Below are positions 34,688 through 43,551 of a stretch of DNA of 64,000 bases, one piece after another. The position numbers and the translations under genes are program-made. This stretch comes from Brevundimonas nasdae (GTDB lineage: Bacteria; Pseudomonadota; Alphaproteobacteria; Caulobacterales; Caulobacteraceae): assembly GCF_016654005.1 (NCBI RefSeq), contig NZ_JAEPWN010000007.1, forward strand, positions 124,001 to 188,000, in the 5' to 3' direction. How positions within the stretch are numbered: the stretch's first letter is position 1; each line of letters opens with the position of its first letter. Below the pieces are notes generated by a model. That model made no database searches, had not been told where the DNA came from, and saw only the letters and a list, made by a program, of their open reading frames with translations.

Positions 34688-36412
34688 TCAGACCGAGGGG
34701 CCCCGACTGCGTGCGGGAACGGGAGGCGCGCCGGGGCCGCTCCGACCGCGAAGCTCGAACGGCAGGGCCTGGCCGATATGGCGGTCCATGGCAGGACGCC
34801 AGGGCACGAGGGTGAACCCCAGGCCGTCGTCGAGCAGGGCGAACCGGCCCGAGGCCAGGATCAGGCGCCGGCGATAGACGGCGTCTTCAGAGGCGAGGGC
34901 GTCCGGGCGATAGGGCTGGCCGGTCTCATTGGAGAGACGGGCGGCGGCGGCCTGGAGCTCGCGCGCGGACAGTTTGGCCAGCAGATGAGGGCGGGGCGTC
35001 ACGCCGTCGGCGGTGCGTGTCGCCAAACCCTGGGCGACCAGCCAGTCGCCTCGTCTTTCGAAAGCCTCGGCGACTGCGACGCCGAATCCGGCGCCGAAGG
35101 CCGGCCGGTTCGGATCGACGCGGAGGCGATCAAGCCAGGTCGCGCCGTCCGCCTCGACCTGACGGTCCAGGGCCAGATCGGTGCGGACGCGCAGATGCGG
35201 ATGGCGCAGGCCCGCGCCCCTGGCCGGCGCCGCCTCGACGATGGCGCCGATGGGGGGATCGGGCAGGGCGGCGTCATGAAGGGTGCGGTGGTGCAGGCCA
35301 CCGTCGAGCCCTTCGATCAGCACATAGCCTGTGCCCGTCAGTTCGTCGTCCAGACCGCGCGCGGCCACCCGTCCGATCACCGTCTGGGCGGTCTCCTCGG
35401 CGGACCAGACCGGCGGGGTGTGGGCGCGTCCGTCCGCTGTCATCGCGTCATGCAGGCGGGCGATGATGTCGCCTTGCCGCGCCAGGGCTTTGAGCGTCGG
35501 CTCGGCCTCGGGCGACAGGCGCCAACGTCCGACGCCGGCGGGCCGCGCCAGGCCCAGGGCCTCGAGCTTGCGAAGCCGCGCCAGCCGCACGGGCGAGGGC
35601 GCCGGCGCCGCTTCGCGACCGACCGGCCGCAGGTCGATCAGGCCGTCGTTGCGCCCGGCCTCCGCAGCGAGGAGGCGGTCGAGCCGGGTCCAGCGATCGG
35701 CCGATGCGTCCTTGGCCAGGCCTCGGGCGATCTCGCGTTCGCTGCGGGGACCGAGCTCGCGCTCGACCAGGGCTTCGGCGCGGCCGCGCAGACCCTGGGC
35801 GATATAGTCGCGGCTGATGACCAGGTCGGCGCCGGTTTCGTCGACGCCGCGCACGATCAGATGGACATGGGGATGGGGCGTGTTCCAGTGATCGACGGCG
35901 ACCCAGTCGAGGCGCGTGTCGAGATCGGCCTCCATGGTCTTGACCAGGTCGCGTGCGAAGCCCCGCAGATCCGCCATCTGGTCGGCGTCTTCGGGCGAGA
36001 CGATGAAGCGGAAATGGTGGCGGTCGTCAGCGGCCCGTTCGGCGAACCCCTTGCGGTCCACTCCGTCGGCCTCGGCGTCAAACAGCTGGCCTGCGGCGCC
36101 GTCGCGTGTGGTCCCGTCGCGCACCAGATATCGCAGATGGGCGCCGAGGGTGGCGCGACCGGCCGCCTGCCGCACCACCCGCGCCTTGATCACCACGGTC
36201 CGGCGGGCGGCGACGTGGCGGGCGAGCAGGGCGGCGGATCGACCGCGGCCGAAGGTGCTGGGCCCGGCGCCGAGCGCGCGTCCTGAGCCGGAGCCGCGTC
36301 CGCCGGCGCGCTGGGTCGCCGCCTTGATCTGGTTGAGGGCGGTGGGCAGGCGCGAGACGCCCCGATCGCGGATCCGGCCGGGCGTCGGCTCGAAATCCTC
36401 GTCGCGGGTCAT
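34688..36412 (-). CDS. Relaxase/mobilisation nuclease, VirD2-like (DUF3363)
   Basis: 574 residues from ATG at 36412, with GAGGGCG upstream; a start at 36442 would add ten residues. The HUH-type metal site HPHVH is at 180-184 (WNTPHPHVHLIVRG), and RHHFRFIVSPED at 131-142 is typical of this relaxase group. The rest matches DUF3363. It nicks the element at its origin of transfer, stays bound to the 5' end and pilots it through TraG. The origin of transfer is expected nearby; the 252-bp gap 36413-36664 upstream is a candidate, though I see no clear nick motif. Confidence 0.93.
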   Translation of the reverse strand: MTRDEDFEPTPGRIRDRGVSRLPTALNQIKAATQRAGGRGSGSGRALGAGPSTFGRGRSAALLARHVAARRTVVIKARVVRQAAGRATLGAHLRYLVRDGTTRDGAAGQLFDAEADGVDRKGFAERAADDRHHFRFIVSPEDADQMADLRGFARDLVKTMEADLDTRLDWVAVDHWNTPHPHVHLIVRGVDETGADLVISRDYIAQGLRGRAEALVERELGPRSEREIARGLAKDASADRWTRLDRLLAAEAGRNDGLIDLRPVGREAAPAPSPVRLARLRKLEALGLARPAGVGRWRLSPEAEPTLKALARQGDIIARLHDAMTADGRAHTPPVWSAEETAQTVIGRVAARGLDDELTGTGYVLIEGLDGGLHHRTLHDAALPDPPIGAIVEAAPARGAGLRHPHLRVRTDLALDRQVEADGATWLDRLRVDPNRPAFGAGFGVAVAEAFERRGDWLVAQGLATRTADGVTPRPHLLAKLSARELQAAAARLSNETGQPYRPDALASEDAVYRRRLILASGRFALLDDGLGFTLVPWRPAMDRHIGQALPFELRGRSGPGAPPVPARSRGPSV

Positions 36413-36664
36413 GACGCCCTCGACAAGGTGTGGGTTTTCCAACGATTCTCGTCGGTTCGGTCTCCCGGCAAGGTGCGGCTTCGATGCGCGCCTTGCGCCA
36501 AGCGGTTGAAACGGCGAGGAAATCCCTCCCTCACCCCAGGCCGCACCTTGCGGCTTTTATCTTGCCATCCCTGTCTTTCGGGCTGTCTGACCACCTTGGG
36601 GTTCATTCCGGGTCACCCAGAGGAAGCGATCGAGCCGTCGACGGCGCAGCGCCGATGGGGACCG

Positions 36665-37327
36665 TCACAGGGTGAGGGCGGCGGCGGGGGCGGCGAACGG
36701 CGCCGGCGCCGCACGACGGACGAACAGAGGCGAGGCATAGGGGTCTGGCGGCGCTGTGGGCGGCGCAGGCGAGGGATTTCCGACGCCCGAGACCGCCTCG
36801 ACGCGTGCCTCTCGCGCGAGCGCGCGACGCACGCGCTGTTCGTAGATCCGGGTCTCGGCGGGTAGGGCGCGGCCGGTGCGTAGATGCTCGGCGTAGCGCC
36901 CTGGGCCGGCGTTATAGGCGCCCAGGACGCCGCTCGAGCCGAAGCGATCATGCAGATGGCGCAGATAGGCGGCGCCGGCGAGGATGTTGTCGCGGGGAAG
37001 AAAAGGGTCGGCGCCGAGGCCATGGAGGCTGCGCATCTCCGCATAGGTGGCGGGCATCAGCTGCATCAGGCCGAGCGCGCCGGCCGACGAGACCGCATCC
37101 GGATCGAAGTCGCTTTCGGCGTGGATCACGGCCCGGATCCAAGTTCTTGGCACGCCGAAGCGATCGGCCGCCTCGGCGATCAGCGCCTCGTAGGGTTGCG
37201 AGGACGGCGCCCGATCCGTCGTCCAATCCGACGGCGACGCGGCGTGGACCGACGCCGGGGCAAGGGCGCCCGGCCCGGTCGCGATCCCGGCCAGCGCCAG
37301 GATCAAACCCCAAGAGCGGCGCCTCAT
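36665..37327 (-). CDS. Lytic transglycosylase, SLT/VirB1-like
   Basis: 220 residues from ATG at 37327, overlapping the traF stop (ATGA). A signal peptide ends at about 30 (SVHAA). The SLT domain has catalytic E71 in VIHAESDFDP, then SSAGALGLMQLMPAT and LGAYNAGPGRYAEH. It opens the cell wall for assembly of the transfer apparatus. The C-terminal 50 residues are Pro/Ala-rich. Confidence 0.94.
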   Translation of the reverse strand: MRRRSWGLILALAGIATGPGALAPASVHAASPSDWTTDRAPSSQPYEALIAEAADRFGVPRTWIRAVIHAESDFDPDAVSSAGALGLMQLMPATYAEMRSLHGLGADPFLPRDNILAGAAYLRHLHDRFGSSGVLGAYNAGPGRYAEHLRTGRALPAETRIYEQRVRRALAREARVEAVSGVGNPSPAPPTAPPDPYASPLFVRRAAPAPFAAPAAALTL

Positions 37328-37860
37328 CGGCCCGCTCCGTGCAGCCACAGCGGCGTCACAGGCCCCAGGATTCGCGTGCGGGAGACCGGCCCGAAGTATC
37401 GGCCGTCGAGCGAGTCGGGGTTGTCGGGCGCCAGCAACAGGAGCTGGTCCGCGCTCAAGGTCCGGCAGCCCGACCAGACCGGCAGAGGGCGGCCGGCTCG
37501 ATCGCTCCGCCGCGCCTGGGCGACGATACGGTCGTCGATCATGAGGGTCTCGCCCTTGCGGCAGACGACCGACGGTGCGACGGCGGCGACCGGTTTGAGC
37601 AACGGCAGGCCGTCGGGGAGATAATGGCGATGCGCGAACAGTCGGGCCTGGTCCGGCGTGGGGCGATAGGCGACGCGCGCGCCGACGACGAGGGGCGCGT
37701 CGGGGAACAGCCGATAGAGGCCGATCGGCGCGCTGGCGCTGGCGTTCCAGATCAGGCGCGGCGTCGGCGGCGCGACAACGGAAAAGGCGACGGCCCCGAC
37801 GCCGACGGCGGCTGCGCCGAGGATCAGGACGCGGCGAGGCGAGGCAGGACGCGCGCTCAC
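37324..37860 (-). CDS. traF: Conjugal transfer peptidase TraF (S26 family)
   Basis: 178 residues. One N-terminal membrane segment (about 10-30), then the signal-peptidase-like motif with nucleophile Ser43 in SAPIGLYR and general-base Lys89 in LLKPVAA. In RP4, TraF cyclises the TrbC pilin. Overlaps of 4 bp with both neighbours show an operon with DUF2840 and the transglycosylase. Confidence 0.93.
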   Translation of the reverse strand: MSARPASPRRVLILGAAAVGVGAVAFSVVAPPTPRLIWNASASAPIGLYRLFPDAPLVVGARVAYRPTPDQARLFAHRHYLPDGLPLLKPVAAVAPSVVCRKGETLMIDDRIVAQARRSDRAGRPLPVWSGCRTLSADQLLLLAPDNPDSLDGRYFGPVSRTRILGPVTPLWLHGAGR

Positions 37861-38432
37861 GAGCGACCGTCCCCGGCCAGGGCCTGGCGTAGTTTCAGGG
37901 CCCGGTGTCGCGCCGTGCTATAGGCCTGAGGCAGAAGTCCGGCGGTCATCCGGTTGTGGACGTGACGCCAATGATCCGGCGCGACCGCCTCGAGCGCGAC
38001 GCCGGTTTCCGCGACCGCGTCGATCACCGCCAGGGCGTGACGGACACGCGACCAGCCGTTCAGCCGCAGCAGGCTGACGGCGCCGGGCGTGACGCCGGGG
38101 ATGGCGACACGGGCCGCGCCGCGCTCCACCGCCTGCAGGATATCCAGCCTCGCGCCCACGGCGCCGCGCGGGCCGCAGGCCCAGCGGACATAGGCGAAGA
38201 CGGCGCCCGGCGCGAAACCGACGAACTGATTATGGGCGCTGACCCTGTGGGTCTCGGCCACGGCGCCGAAACGGATCCAGCGTTCGGCGCGGCCTTCGTC
38301 GTCGATCAGTTCGACCCAGGTGAGGGCGTCGCGCGCGACGCAAGCTGTCTCTGCGACGAGCGCGAGCGGCGGTGCGGGACGGGGGGCGCGCACCGGATCG
38401 GACCCGTCCGACTTGCGCGGCGGGCCGCTCAT
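37857..38432 (-). CDS. DUF2840 domain protein
   Basis: 191 residues. The first 30 are Pro/Arg-rich; from about residue 38 the sequence follows the DUF2840 pattern found in Tn4371-like elements (TWVELIDDEGRAERWIRFG; FAYVRWACGPRGAVGARLDIL; the C-terminal helical HRALKLRQAL). The function is unknown. It overlaps traF and the upstream HTH gene by 4 bp each, so it belongs to the same operon. Confidence 0.88.
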   Translation of the reverse strand: MSGPPRKSDGSDPVRAPRPAPPLALVAETACVARDALTWVELIDDEGRAERWIRFGAVAETHRVSAHNQFVGFAPGAVFAYVRWACGPRGAVGARLDILQAVERGAARVAIPGVTPGAVSLLRLNGWSRVRHALAVIDAVAETGVALEAVAPDHWRHVHNRMTAGLLPQAYSTARHRALKLRQALAGDGRS

Positions 38433-38710
38433 CGCCCCAGTCCCGAGGACGAACCGACCGCCGATCCCGGGCGCCGCGCGGGCAGAACCGGATCGTCTAC
38501 GGCCGCCTCCGTCGAGGTTCGCGCGCCGCGATCGGCCCAGGCTTGAAGGTCGGACAGGGCATAGACGACCCGGCCGCCGATCTTGCGATAGATCGGGCCG
38601 GTGCCGTAGCAGCGGTGTTTTTCCAGGGTGCGGCCGGACAGACCGAGATGGCGAGCGGCCTCGGGGGTGCGCAGAAAGCGCGGCGGCATGGGGGTGACGG
38701 CGTCGGTCAT
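38429..38710 (-). CDS. AlpA/MerR-like HTH DNA-binding protein
   Basis: 93 residues from ATG at 38710. The N-terminal 65 residues are a winged HTH of the AlpA/excisionase type (RFLRTPEAARHLGLSGRTLEKHRCYGTGPIYRKIGGRVVYAL, positions about 11-52), followed by a disordered tail. In related elements this gene is followed by repA and parA; here it runs straight into DUF2840 with a 4-bp overlap. It is probably a regulator or excisionase of the element. Confidence 0.88.
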   Translation of the reverse strand: MTDAVTPMPPRFLRTPEAARHLGLSGRTLEKHRCYGTGPIYRKIGGRVVYALSDLQAWADRGARTSTEAAVDDPVLPARRPGSAVGSSSGLGR

Positions 38711-38847
38711 GGCGGTCTCCTGAGACGGGAGGCGCGGCGCTGAGCGGCGACGCACCGGACGCGCGCAGGATTTCGCGAGACGGGGTGTGCGGGTAGTCGG
38801 CCGACGGGCATCGGCCGATGCCGGGCGGGCATCGGCCGTGTCGCGCC

Positions 38848-39783
38848 TCAGCCTGGAGGGTCGAGGGTTCCGGCGAGGGCGCTCAGCAGGGCGGCGGCGC
38901 GCTCGGCATGGGCGGCGGCCGCGACGATGAAGCGTTTGTCGTCGCCGAGCACCTTCAGCCAGGACGCCAGATAGGCGGCGTGGTCGCGACGGGGTTGGAG
39001 AGACAGGCCCAAGTCGGCGCAGAGGAAGGCGGCGCCCAGTTCGGCCACCAGTTCCTCGCGTGCATAGGCGCTGTCGCCGAAACGGACGAGGCCGCCCAGA
39101 CGGTCCAGCCGGCTGGAATGGCCGGTCCAATGGATCAGTTCATGGGCGAGAACGGCGTAGTAGGCTTGGAGGGTTTCGAAGCGTGCGAGGTGCGGCATGC
39201 GCACGCGATCCTCGCGCGGCAGATAACAGGCAGTGTCGCCGCCGTGTCGGATGTCGGCGCCGACGGCGCAGAGGAAATGTTCGGCCCGCGCGTCGGGCAT
39301 GGGCTCGGGGAACGGCTCCGGCGCGGGATAGCGGGGCTCCAGACCGTCGATCTGCTCGAGGTTGAAGACGGTGTAGCGCTTCAGGAAGACGGCGCCTCTG
39401 GCGTCGGTAACGGGGCGGTCGTCGTCGGACGCGGCCGCGTCGTTGGACGGTGATGCGGGACCTTCGCGGCGTCCGGCGAAAACGATGCGGGTTCCGGTCT
39501 CGCCGCGTCGGACACAGCCGCCGAGCGCGAGGGCCTGACGAAAGGTCATCCAGGTGGAGCGTTCGAACCCCCGATCGGCGGCGCTGGCCCACAGGGGGAG
39601 GACATTGATCCCGTGATAGGGCTGGCCGTCGTAGCGTCGGGGCCGTTGGGCGGCGCCGGCGCCGGCGCCGGCGCCGGTCCAGGCGCGGGCCCAGGGGCGG
39701 ACGCCGCGTTCGAGATCGGCGAGGATGGCGGTGGTGATGTCGGCGTGGACATCGGGACGAGCGGAAGGGGTTGGACGGGTCAT
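38848..39783 (-). CDS. ardC: Antirestriction protein ArdC
   Basis: 311 residues from ATG at 39783. The N-terminal ssDNA-binding domain (about 1-145, ITTAILADLERGVRPWARAW; QPYHGINVLPLW) is followed by a metallopeptidase-like domain with HELIHWTGH at 214-222. ArdC coats and protects the incoming single strand from restriction in the recipient. Between residues about 35 and 46 there is a GA-repeat insertion caused by a 6-bp DNA repeat. Confidence 0.93.
   Translation of the reverse strand: MTRPTPSARPDVHADITTAILADLERGVRPWARAWTGAGAGAGAAQRPRRYDGQPYHGINVLPLWASAADRGFERSTWMTFRQALALGGCVRRGETGTRIVFAGRREGPASPSNDAAASDDDRPVTDARGAVFLKRYTVFNLEQIDGLEPRYPAPEPFPEPMPDARAEHFLCAVGADIRHGGDTACYLPREDRVRMPHLARFETLQAYYAVLAHELIHWTGHSSRLDRLGGLVRFGDSAYAREELVAELGAAFLCADLGLSLQPRRDHAAYLASWLKVLGDDKRFIVAAAAHAERAAALLSALAGTLDPPG
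39653..39676. repeat. 6-bp tandem repeat (GCGCCG)x4 inside ardC
   Basis: Four perfect copies of GCGCCG with partial copies on both sides. Because the unit is a multiple of three, copy-number changes would only alter the length of a Gly-Ala run in ArdC, not its frame. Confidence 0.85.
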
Positions 39784-39848
39784 GACGTCCTCTCCAGACA
39801 AGGGTTGAAAGGGAAGGCGGCGGCGCCTCGGCGCCGCCGCCCGTGCGC

Positions 39849-40145
39849 TCAGTTGCGCGACCAGATCAGGCTGAAGCCGCCGTCCACCTCGACCAGGGAG
39901 GCGTAGATCGGGGCGGGGAAGCTGGGATCGTCCAGTTTGACCGACAGATAGTCGCGGTTGGCCTGGGAGGTCTTTTTCCAGGCGGCGCCGAACTCGATGG
40001 CGCCGGAGAACATCCGATAGTCGGGGGCCTTGTCGTCGCTCTTGTCGTTCGGCCGGAGCTGGGCGTTGCGCACATTCAGGCTCAGGGTCTTGATGGCGCC
40101 CGCGTAGGCGTCGTCGGTGCGGGTGAAGGTTCCAATGGTCGCCAT
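39849..40145 (-). CDS. DUF736 family protein
   Basis: 98 residues, full length for DUF736 ([62 protein letters not shown]). The family is small and beta-rich and is almost always found on conjugative elements next to ardC; its function is unknown. AAAGGAGA precedes the start. Confidence 0.93.
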   Translation of the reverse strand: MATIGTFTRTDDAYAGAIKTLSLNVRNAQLRPNDKSDDKAPDYRMFSGAIEFGAAWKKTSQANRDYLSVKLDDPSFPAPIYASLVEVDGGFSLIWSRN

Positions 40146-40581
40146 GTTCGTCTCTCCTTTTGCGGATCGGGCCGCGCCAGCCGCGGCCTCGATGGCGATC
40201 GGCAGGCCGAGCGGACGCCGGTCCGCAGCCCCGCAGCCGCAGGCGCCGCGGGGCCCGAAGCCTTGGCAAAGGACCGGGAGGCGACGTCTTTCTTGTCTCG
40301 CGAGGAGGCCGAAGGCCGGGGAAGAAAGTCGTCGTCGACGGTTGCGAAGACCGGGGGACGATTGGACAGATCAAGCCAGGAGAGGCCACGCGCGGCGTGA
40401 TCGGGCCGTCCGAGAGAGGCGGACAAGGCGAGGCTTGGAGCCTTCATCGGCGCAGGCGACGGCGTTGATGCGGGGGGCTGACCACAGGCGCGTGTGCACC
40501 AGACCGCCTGCCGGACGATGATCGGTACCGCAGGACGCGGCGCTCCGGAACCGGGGCGGCGAAGGCGGCGCGCGACCGCCG
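40146..40581. other. Gene-poor stretch between DUF736 and its relic
   Basis: 436 bp. Open frames exist on both strands, including a 121-residue one on minus starting at 40447, but it runs through the DUF736 start, has no recognisable motif and is Arg/Pro/Ser-rich in the way of spurious high-GC frames. I see no gene I can support. Confidence 0.4.
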
Positions 40582-40713
40582 ATGGGGAAGACGACCGTTC
40601 AGACGAACCGCAACGATCTACAAAGCGGATCAGGCGATGCCGTCTGCTGGCACCGATCTACGCCTGCATGGTCGAGAGCGACGGCGATTTCAGCCTGCTC
40701 AGGGCGGGTTGTG
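40582..40713 (+). pseudogene. Decayed DUF736 fragment, opposite strand
   Basis: From ATG at 40582 the + strand reads GKTTVQTNRNDL, similar to [12 protein letters not shown] of the intact DUF736 protein; after about 40640 the similarity moves to another frame, LAPIYACMVESDGDFSLL, matching [18 protein letters not shown]. This looks like the C-terminal half of an old DUF736 copy broken by a frameshift and lacking its N-terminus. It lies inverted to the intact gene. Confidence 0.6.
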
Positions 40714-40749
40714 GTGCAGGCGGCGAGGCCGTGTCGCCGGGATCGAGAC

Positions 40750-40956
40750 TCAGGGCGCGTCCGGTCCGAAGAGTCGCACGACCTCGGTCCGATCCGCCTG
40801 TCGCTCGTCGGTCAGTCGCCACGCCTGACCATCGAACCAGACGAGATCGACGAAGGCGGCGTGGACGTCCTCGAACTCGAAAATCTCGCCCGGCATGATG
40901 ACGCGAAGCTGAGGCGGCAGGCGCGACAGGACGGCGATCAGCTGTTCGACGGTCAT
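40750..40956 (-). CDS. Small hypothetical protein of the conjugative element
   Basis: 68 residues, acidic and hydrophobic (MTVEQLIAVLSRLPPQLRVIMPGEI; VWFDGQAWRLTD). The N-terminal helix LIAVLSRLPPQ is typical of small plasmid proteins of unknown role. GGAGAGGGA lies just before the start. Its start overlaps the stop of an upstream frame by ATGA, which suggests translation coupling. No function is known. Confidence 0.65.
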   Translation of the reverse strand: MTVEQLIAVLSRLPPQLRVIMPGEIFEFEDVHAAFVDLVWFDGQAWRLTDERQADRTEVVRLFGPDAP

Positions 40957-41075
40957 TCCCTCTCCTGTCGGCGGACATCGGCGAGGCGGGCGCGGTCGGC
41001 CTGAAGGCGCGTCGAGGCCCGCTCGGCGACTATCTGCGGGGCGCGCGGATCGTGCAATCCTTGGGCGCGTAGCAT
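40953..41075 (-). CDS. Possible short hypothetical protein
   Basis: 40 residues from the only nearby ATG (MLRAQGLHDPRAPQIVAERA), charged and helical. The 4-bp ATGA overlap with the next gene argues that this frame is translated, but no start codon with a good ribosome site was found and the frame stays open far upstream, into the ParB-like gene. Confidence 0.3.
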   Translation of the reverse strand: MLRAQGLHDPRAPQIVAERASTRLQADRARLADVRRQERE

Positions 41076-41493
41076 GGCCCCGGCCGCGTCAGCTATGGCG
41101 GGGGTTACGACTGGTCTTTTGGGGGCGCGACGCGCGCCGCCGCGTTGGGCGTGACGGGGCCTGATGATGACGCCGCGAGGCGACGACGGTCTCCCGGCGC
41201 TCGCGGACTCGGCGCGGACGCGTGACGGGTCACGCCTCTTGGTCGTCTGGCCTGTCTTGACTGCCCGCCCGCCGGGTTTGACCGTCGGCCGGTTGGTCCG
41301 TCCGTCCGCCGGTCGGGACGGTCGGGGCGGTCGCGCACCCGCGCGGCGGGCGCGCGGATGCGGCTGACCCCTTTCCGGCGGAATGCCGGATCGACCCCAT
41401 CGACAGAGGACTGGCAGGGCGGCGGATAGGTGGCTGGACAGATCAGGGCCGCGCCCTCTCGGGCGTGGCCCCTTTCTCAAACCTCGCGGCGTC
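41076..41493. other. Gene-free stretch downstream of the ParB-like gene
   Basis: 418 bp, very GC-rich, with CGG/CCG-rich direct and inverted repeats around 41270-41345. No supported gene, RNA or terminator is visible. Confidence 0.4.
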
Positions 41494-43551
41494 CTATTCC
41501 GCCGCGAAGGGATAGGCGTCGGGATCGACGGCCGCCGAATCCGCCTCGTCCTCTGACGCGCTGGCGTCGTTCGGTTCCGAGACCGTGTCCGGCTCGGCGG
41601 GCGCGGTCCGGAGCAGGATCGGCAGCCAGCCCGTGCCTTCGACCAGCCGTTCGGCGGCCTCGGCCATGTCCATCTTCCTGAACCCGGCGATCCGCTCGGC
41701 CTCAGCGGCGTCACGGGCCTCGGTCACGGCCTCCAGCATCCGCGCCTTGGAGACGCGCGAGAAGTAGGACGCCGCCGTGGGCGACCAGACGGCGGTCATG
41801 TCCAGCGACAGGGCCGTCGCCAGCACCTCCGCCTGCGCCCACGCCGCCGGGCGCCGATCATGCGGGTCGCGCACGGCGTTGAGGCCGAGCGCCGCGCAAT
41901 AGGTGAGAAGGTCAAGCACCTCCGAGCCGGGCAGGGCCGTCAAGACCGCCCACAGGTCCTGCGGTTTGGCGGGCAGGCGCGCGGCCCACGCCTCGCCCTG
42001 TTCGGCGAGGGCGCGGCCCGCCGGACCCTCCATGACGCCGGGCGCGAGCCGTTCCAGTCCGGTCCGGATCAGCCGCACCTGCAACGGCGCGGCCTGCTCA
42101 TGGCCGGGATAGAAGACCTGCAGGGCCAGCGCATGGACGACCGCGGTCAGGGCGACGGTCGGCGCGGCGGCGAGGGCGGCGCGAAGCCCGGCGGTGCGAT
42201 GCGCGGTCAGGTCCATCACCAGCCGCTCCGACAGCGGCGCTCGTTCCTCGTCGGCCTCGGCGTTGCGCGCTTCGTCGCCCGTCGTCGTCGCGTCGTCGGC
42301 GTCCGCCGCCCTCCCGAGACCGGCCTTGGTCGCGTCCGGATCGGAGGGCCGCAGGGCGTCCTCGGCGCGGACCAGACCGCGCTCGAACCGCGCCAGACCG
42401 TCGTGGCCGAGGGTGACGATCAGGCCCGAGCGGCACAGGTCGTCGGGCCGATAGGCGACGTCGGGACCGTGGTCCTGCAAGGCGTTGTCGATCTCTTCCA
42501 GCCGCGCGTCCTGTTCCGGCGTCAAGCCGTCCTCTCCCGCTTCGGCGATGATCGCATCGTAGGCTTCCGCGAGCGCCGCGATGGTGGAGACCTCCGCTTC
42601 GGAGCGTTCGACCGGCTCGGGCCAGACCCGGCCATAGCCGGTTCCGTGCGGGAAGTCGGCATGGGCCTCGGCCCAGGCCCAGCCCTCGCGTTCGCGGGCG
42701 TCCTCGGCGAGGTCGGCCAGTTTTTCGGCGGCCAGTCGGTCGAGAAGGGCGGGGTCTTCCAGCCAGCCGCCGCCATCTTCGGTGAACAGATCGCGGAGAA
42801 TGACGCCGCCCGCCGCCTCATAGGCGGCGGCGCCGACGAAGCGGGCGCGCCGGTCGTCGGCGCGAACCTTGGTCTCGGTCATGGCGCGGCGGATGGCGTG
42901 GGAGGGGGCATGGGGTCCGACCTGCTCGAACACCTGGCGCTGGCGCACGCCGTCGTCGCTGACGCCGAAGGCGATCAGCTGTTCGAGCGAGAGGTCGCCC
43001 GCGCGATAGGCGGCGATCAGTTCGGACGCGACCGCGCCGAGCCGAAGCCGTTGACGCACCACCTGGGCCGAGACGCCGAACCGGGCGCCGATCTCTTCGG
43101 CGCCCCAACCCTTTTCCTCTGAGACGCGCCGGAAGGCTTCGAACTGATCGGCCGGATGCATGGCCTCGCGCGTGACGTTCTCGTCCAGCGAGATTTCGTG
43201 GGCGTCATTGGTCTCGTCCACGGTCACCCGCACCGGGTGGGTTCGCTTGATCGCCGTGCGTTTGGCCAGCAGGCGGAGCGCCTGTCGTCGCCCTTCGCCG
43301 ATGGTGACCAGATAGGCCCCGGAAGGCGTGCCGTCAGCCTTCCGCTCGATCTCGACCACGGGCGGCTGCAGTACCCCCTTGGCCTTGATCGAGGCCGCCA
43401 AGGCCTCGATCGCCGCCGTGGCATGCGGCGTCTTGCGCGCATTTCGCGGAGAGGCCTTCAGCCGGTTCAGCGGGACGATGAGGGTCGCGCCGAGCAGGGC
43501 TGAGGCGTCCGTCGCGGCGGTCGCGGGGGTGTCGTGGGATTGAGCGTTCAT
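41494..43551 (-). CDS. ParB/RepB/Spo0J-like partition protein, large form
   Basis: 685 residues from ATG at 43551, preceded by AAAGGAGG. The N-terminal ParB nuclease-like domain (about 25-130) has VPLNRLKASPRNARKT and the GEGRRQALRLL box; the HTH follows at about 140-200 (RFGVSAQVVRQRLRLG). The long C-terminal part (about 250-685) is acidic and helical and is shared by ParB-like proteins of Tn4371-like elements. It probably binds element DNA, but no parA partner is present in the window, so a role in partitioning is uncertain; CTP-dependent or regulatory roles are alternatives. Confidence 0.9.
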   Translation of the reverse strand: MNAQSHDTPATAATDASALLGATLIVPLNRLKASPRNARKTPHATAAIEALAASIKAKGVLQPPVVEIERKADGTPSGAYLVTIGEGRRQALRLLAKRTAIKRTHPVRVTVDETNDAHEISLDENVTREAMHPADQFEAFRRVSEEKGWGAEEIGARFGVSAQVVRQRLRLGAVASELIAAYRAGDLSLEQLIAFGVSDDGVRQRQVFEQVGPHAPSHAIRRAMTETKVRADDRRARFVGAAAYEAAGGVILRDLFTEDGGGWLEDPALLDRLAAEKLADLAEDAREREGWAWAEAHADFPHGTGYGRVWPEPVERSEAEVSTIAALAEAYDAIIAEAGEDGLTPEQDARLEEIDNALQDHGPDVAYRPDDLCRSGLIVTLGHDGLARFERGLVRAEDALRPSDPDATKAGLGRAADADDATTTGDEARNAEADEERAPLSERLVMDLTAHRTAGLRAALAAAPTVALTAVVHALALQVFYPGHEQAAPLQVRLIRTGLERLAPGVMEGPAGRALAEQGEAWAARLPAKPQDLWAVLTALPGSEVLDLLTYCAALGLNAVRDPHDRRPAAWAQAEVLATALSLDMTAVWSPTAASYFSRVSKARMLEAVTEARDAAEAERIAGFRKMDMAEAAERLVEGTGWLPILLRTAPAEPDTVSEPNDASASEDEADSAAVDPDAYPFAAE

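Larger units (their letters stand above)
19313..43551. mobile_element. Backbone of a Tn4371-like integrative conjugative element
   Basis: The stretch carries a nearly complete conjugation apparatus in the order typical of Tn4371-like elements of proteobacteria: DUF2274, trbI-G-F-L-K-J-E-D-C-B, CopG, traG, relaxase, transglycosylase, traF, DUF2840, AlpA-like HTH, ardC, DUF736 and a ParB-like gene. Regulators and a Fic gene sit at the trbI end. The edges given are the outermost recognised backbone genes, not attachment sites. No integrase, repA or parA is visible, so the element may be incomplete or its recombinase may lie outside the window. The defence and lasso regions on the left could be its cargo. 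Confidence 0.75.

Noticed and set aside
32960..36286. 1108-codon + strand frame over traG and the relaxase
   Set aside because: Opposite-strand shadow of two clear conjugation genes; composition is typical of spurious GC-rich frames.
39653..39676. Phase-variation switch by the GCGCCG repeat
   Set aside because: The unit is six bases, so slippage cannot shift the frame of ardC.
41076..41493. CRISPR-like or origin repeats in the GC-rich stretch
   Set aside because: The CGG/CCG runs have no regular unit, spacer or AT-rich unwinding region.
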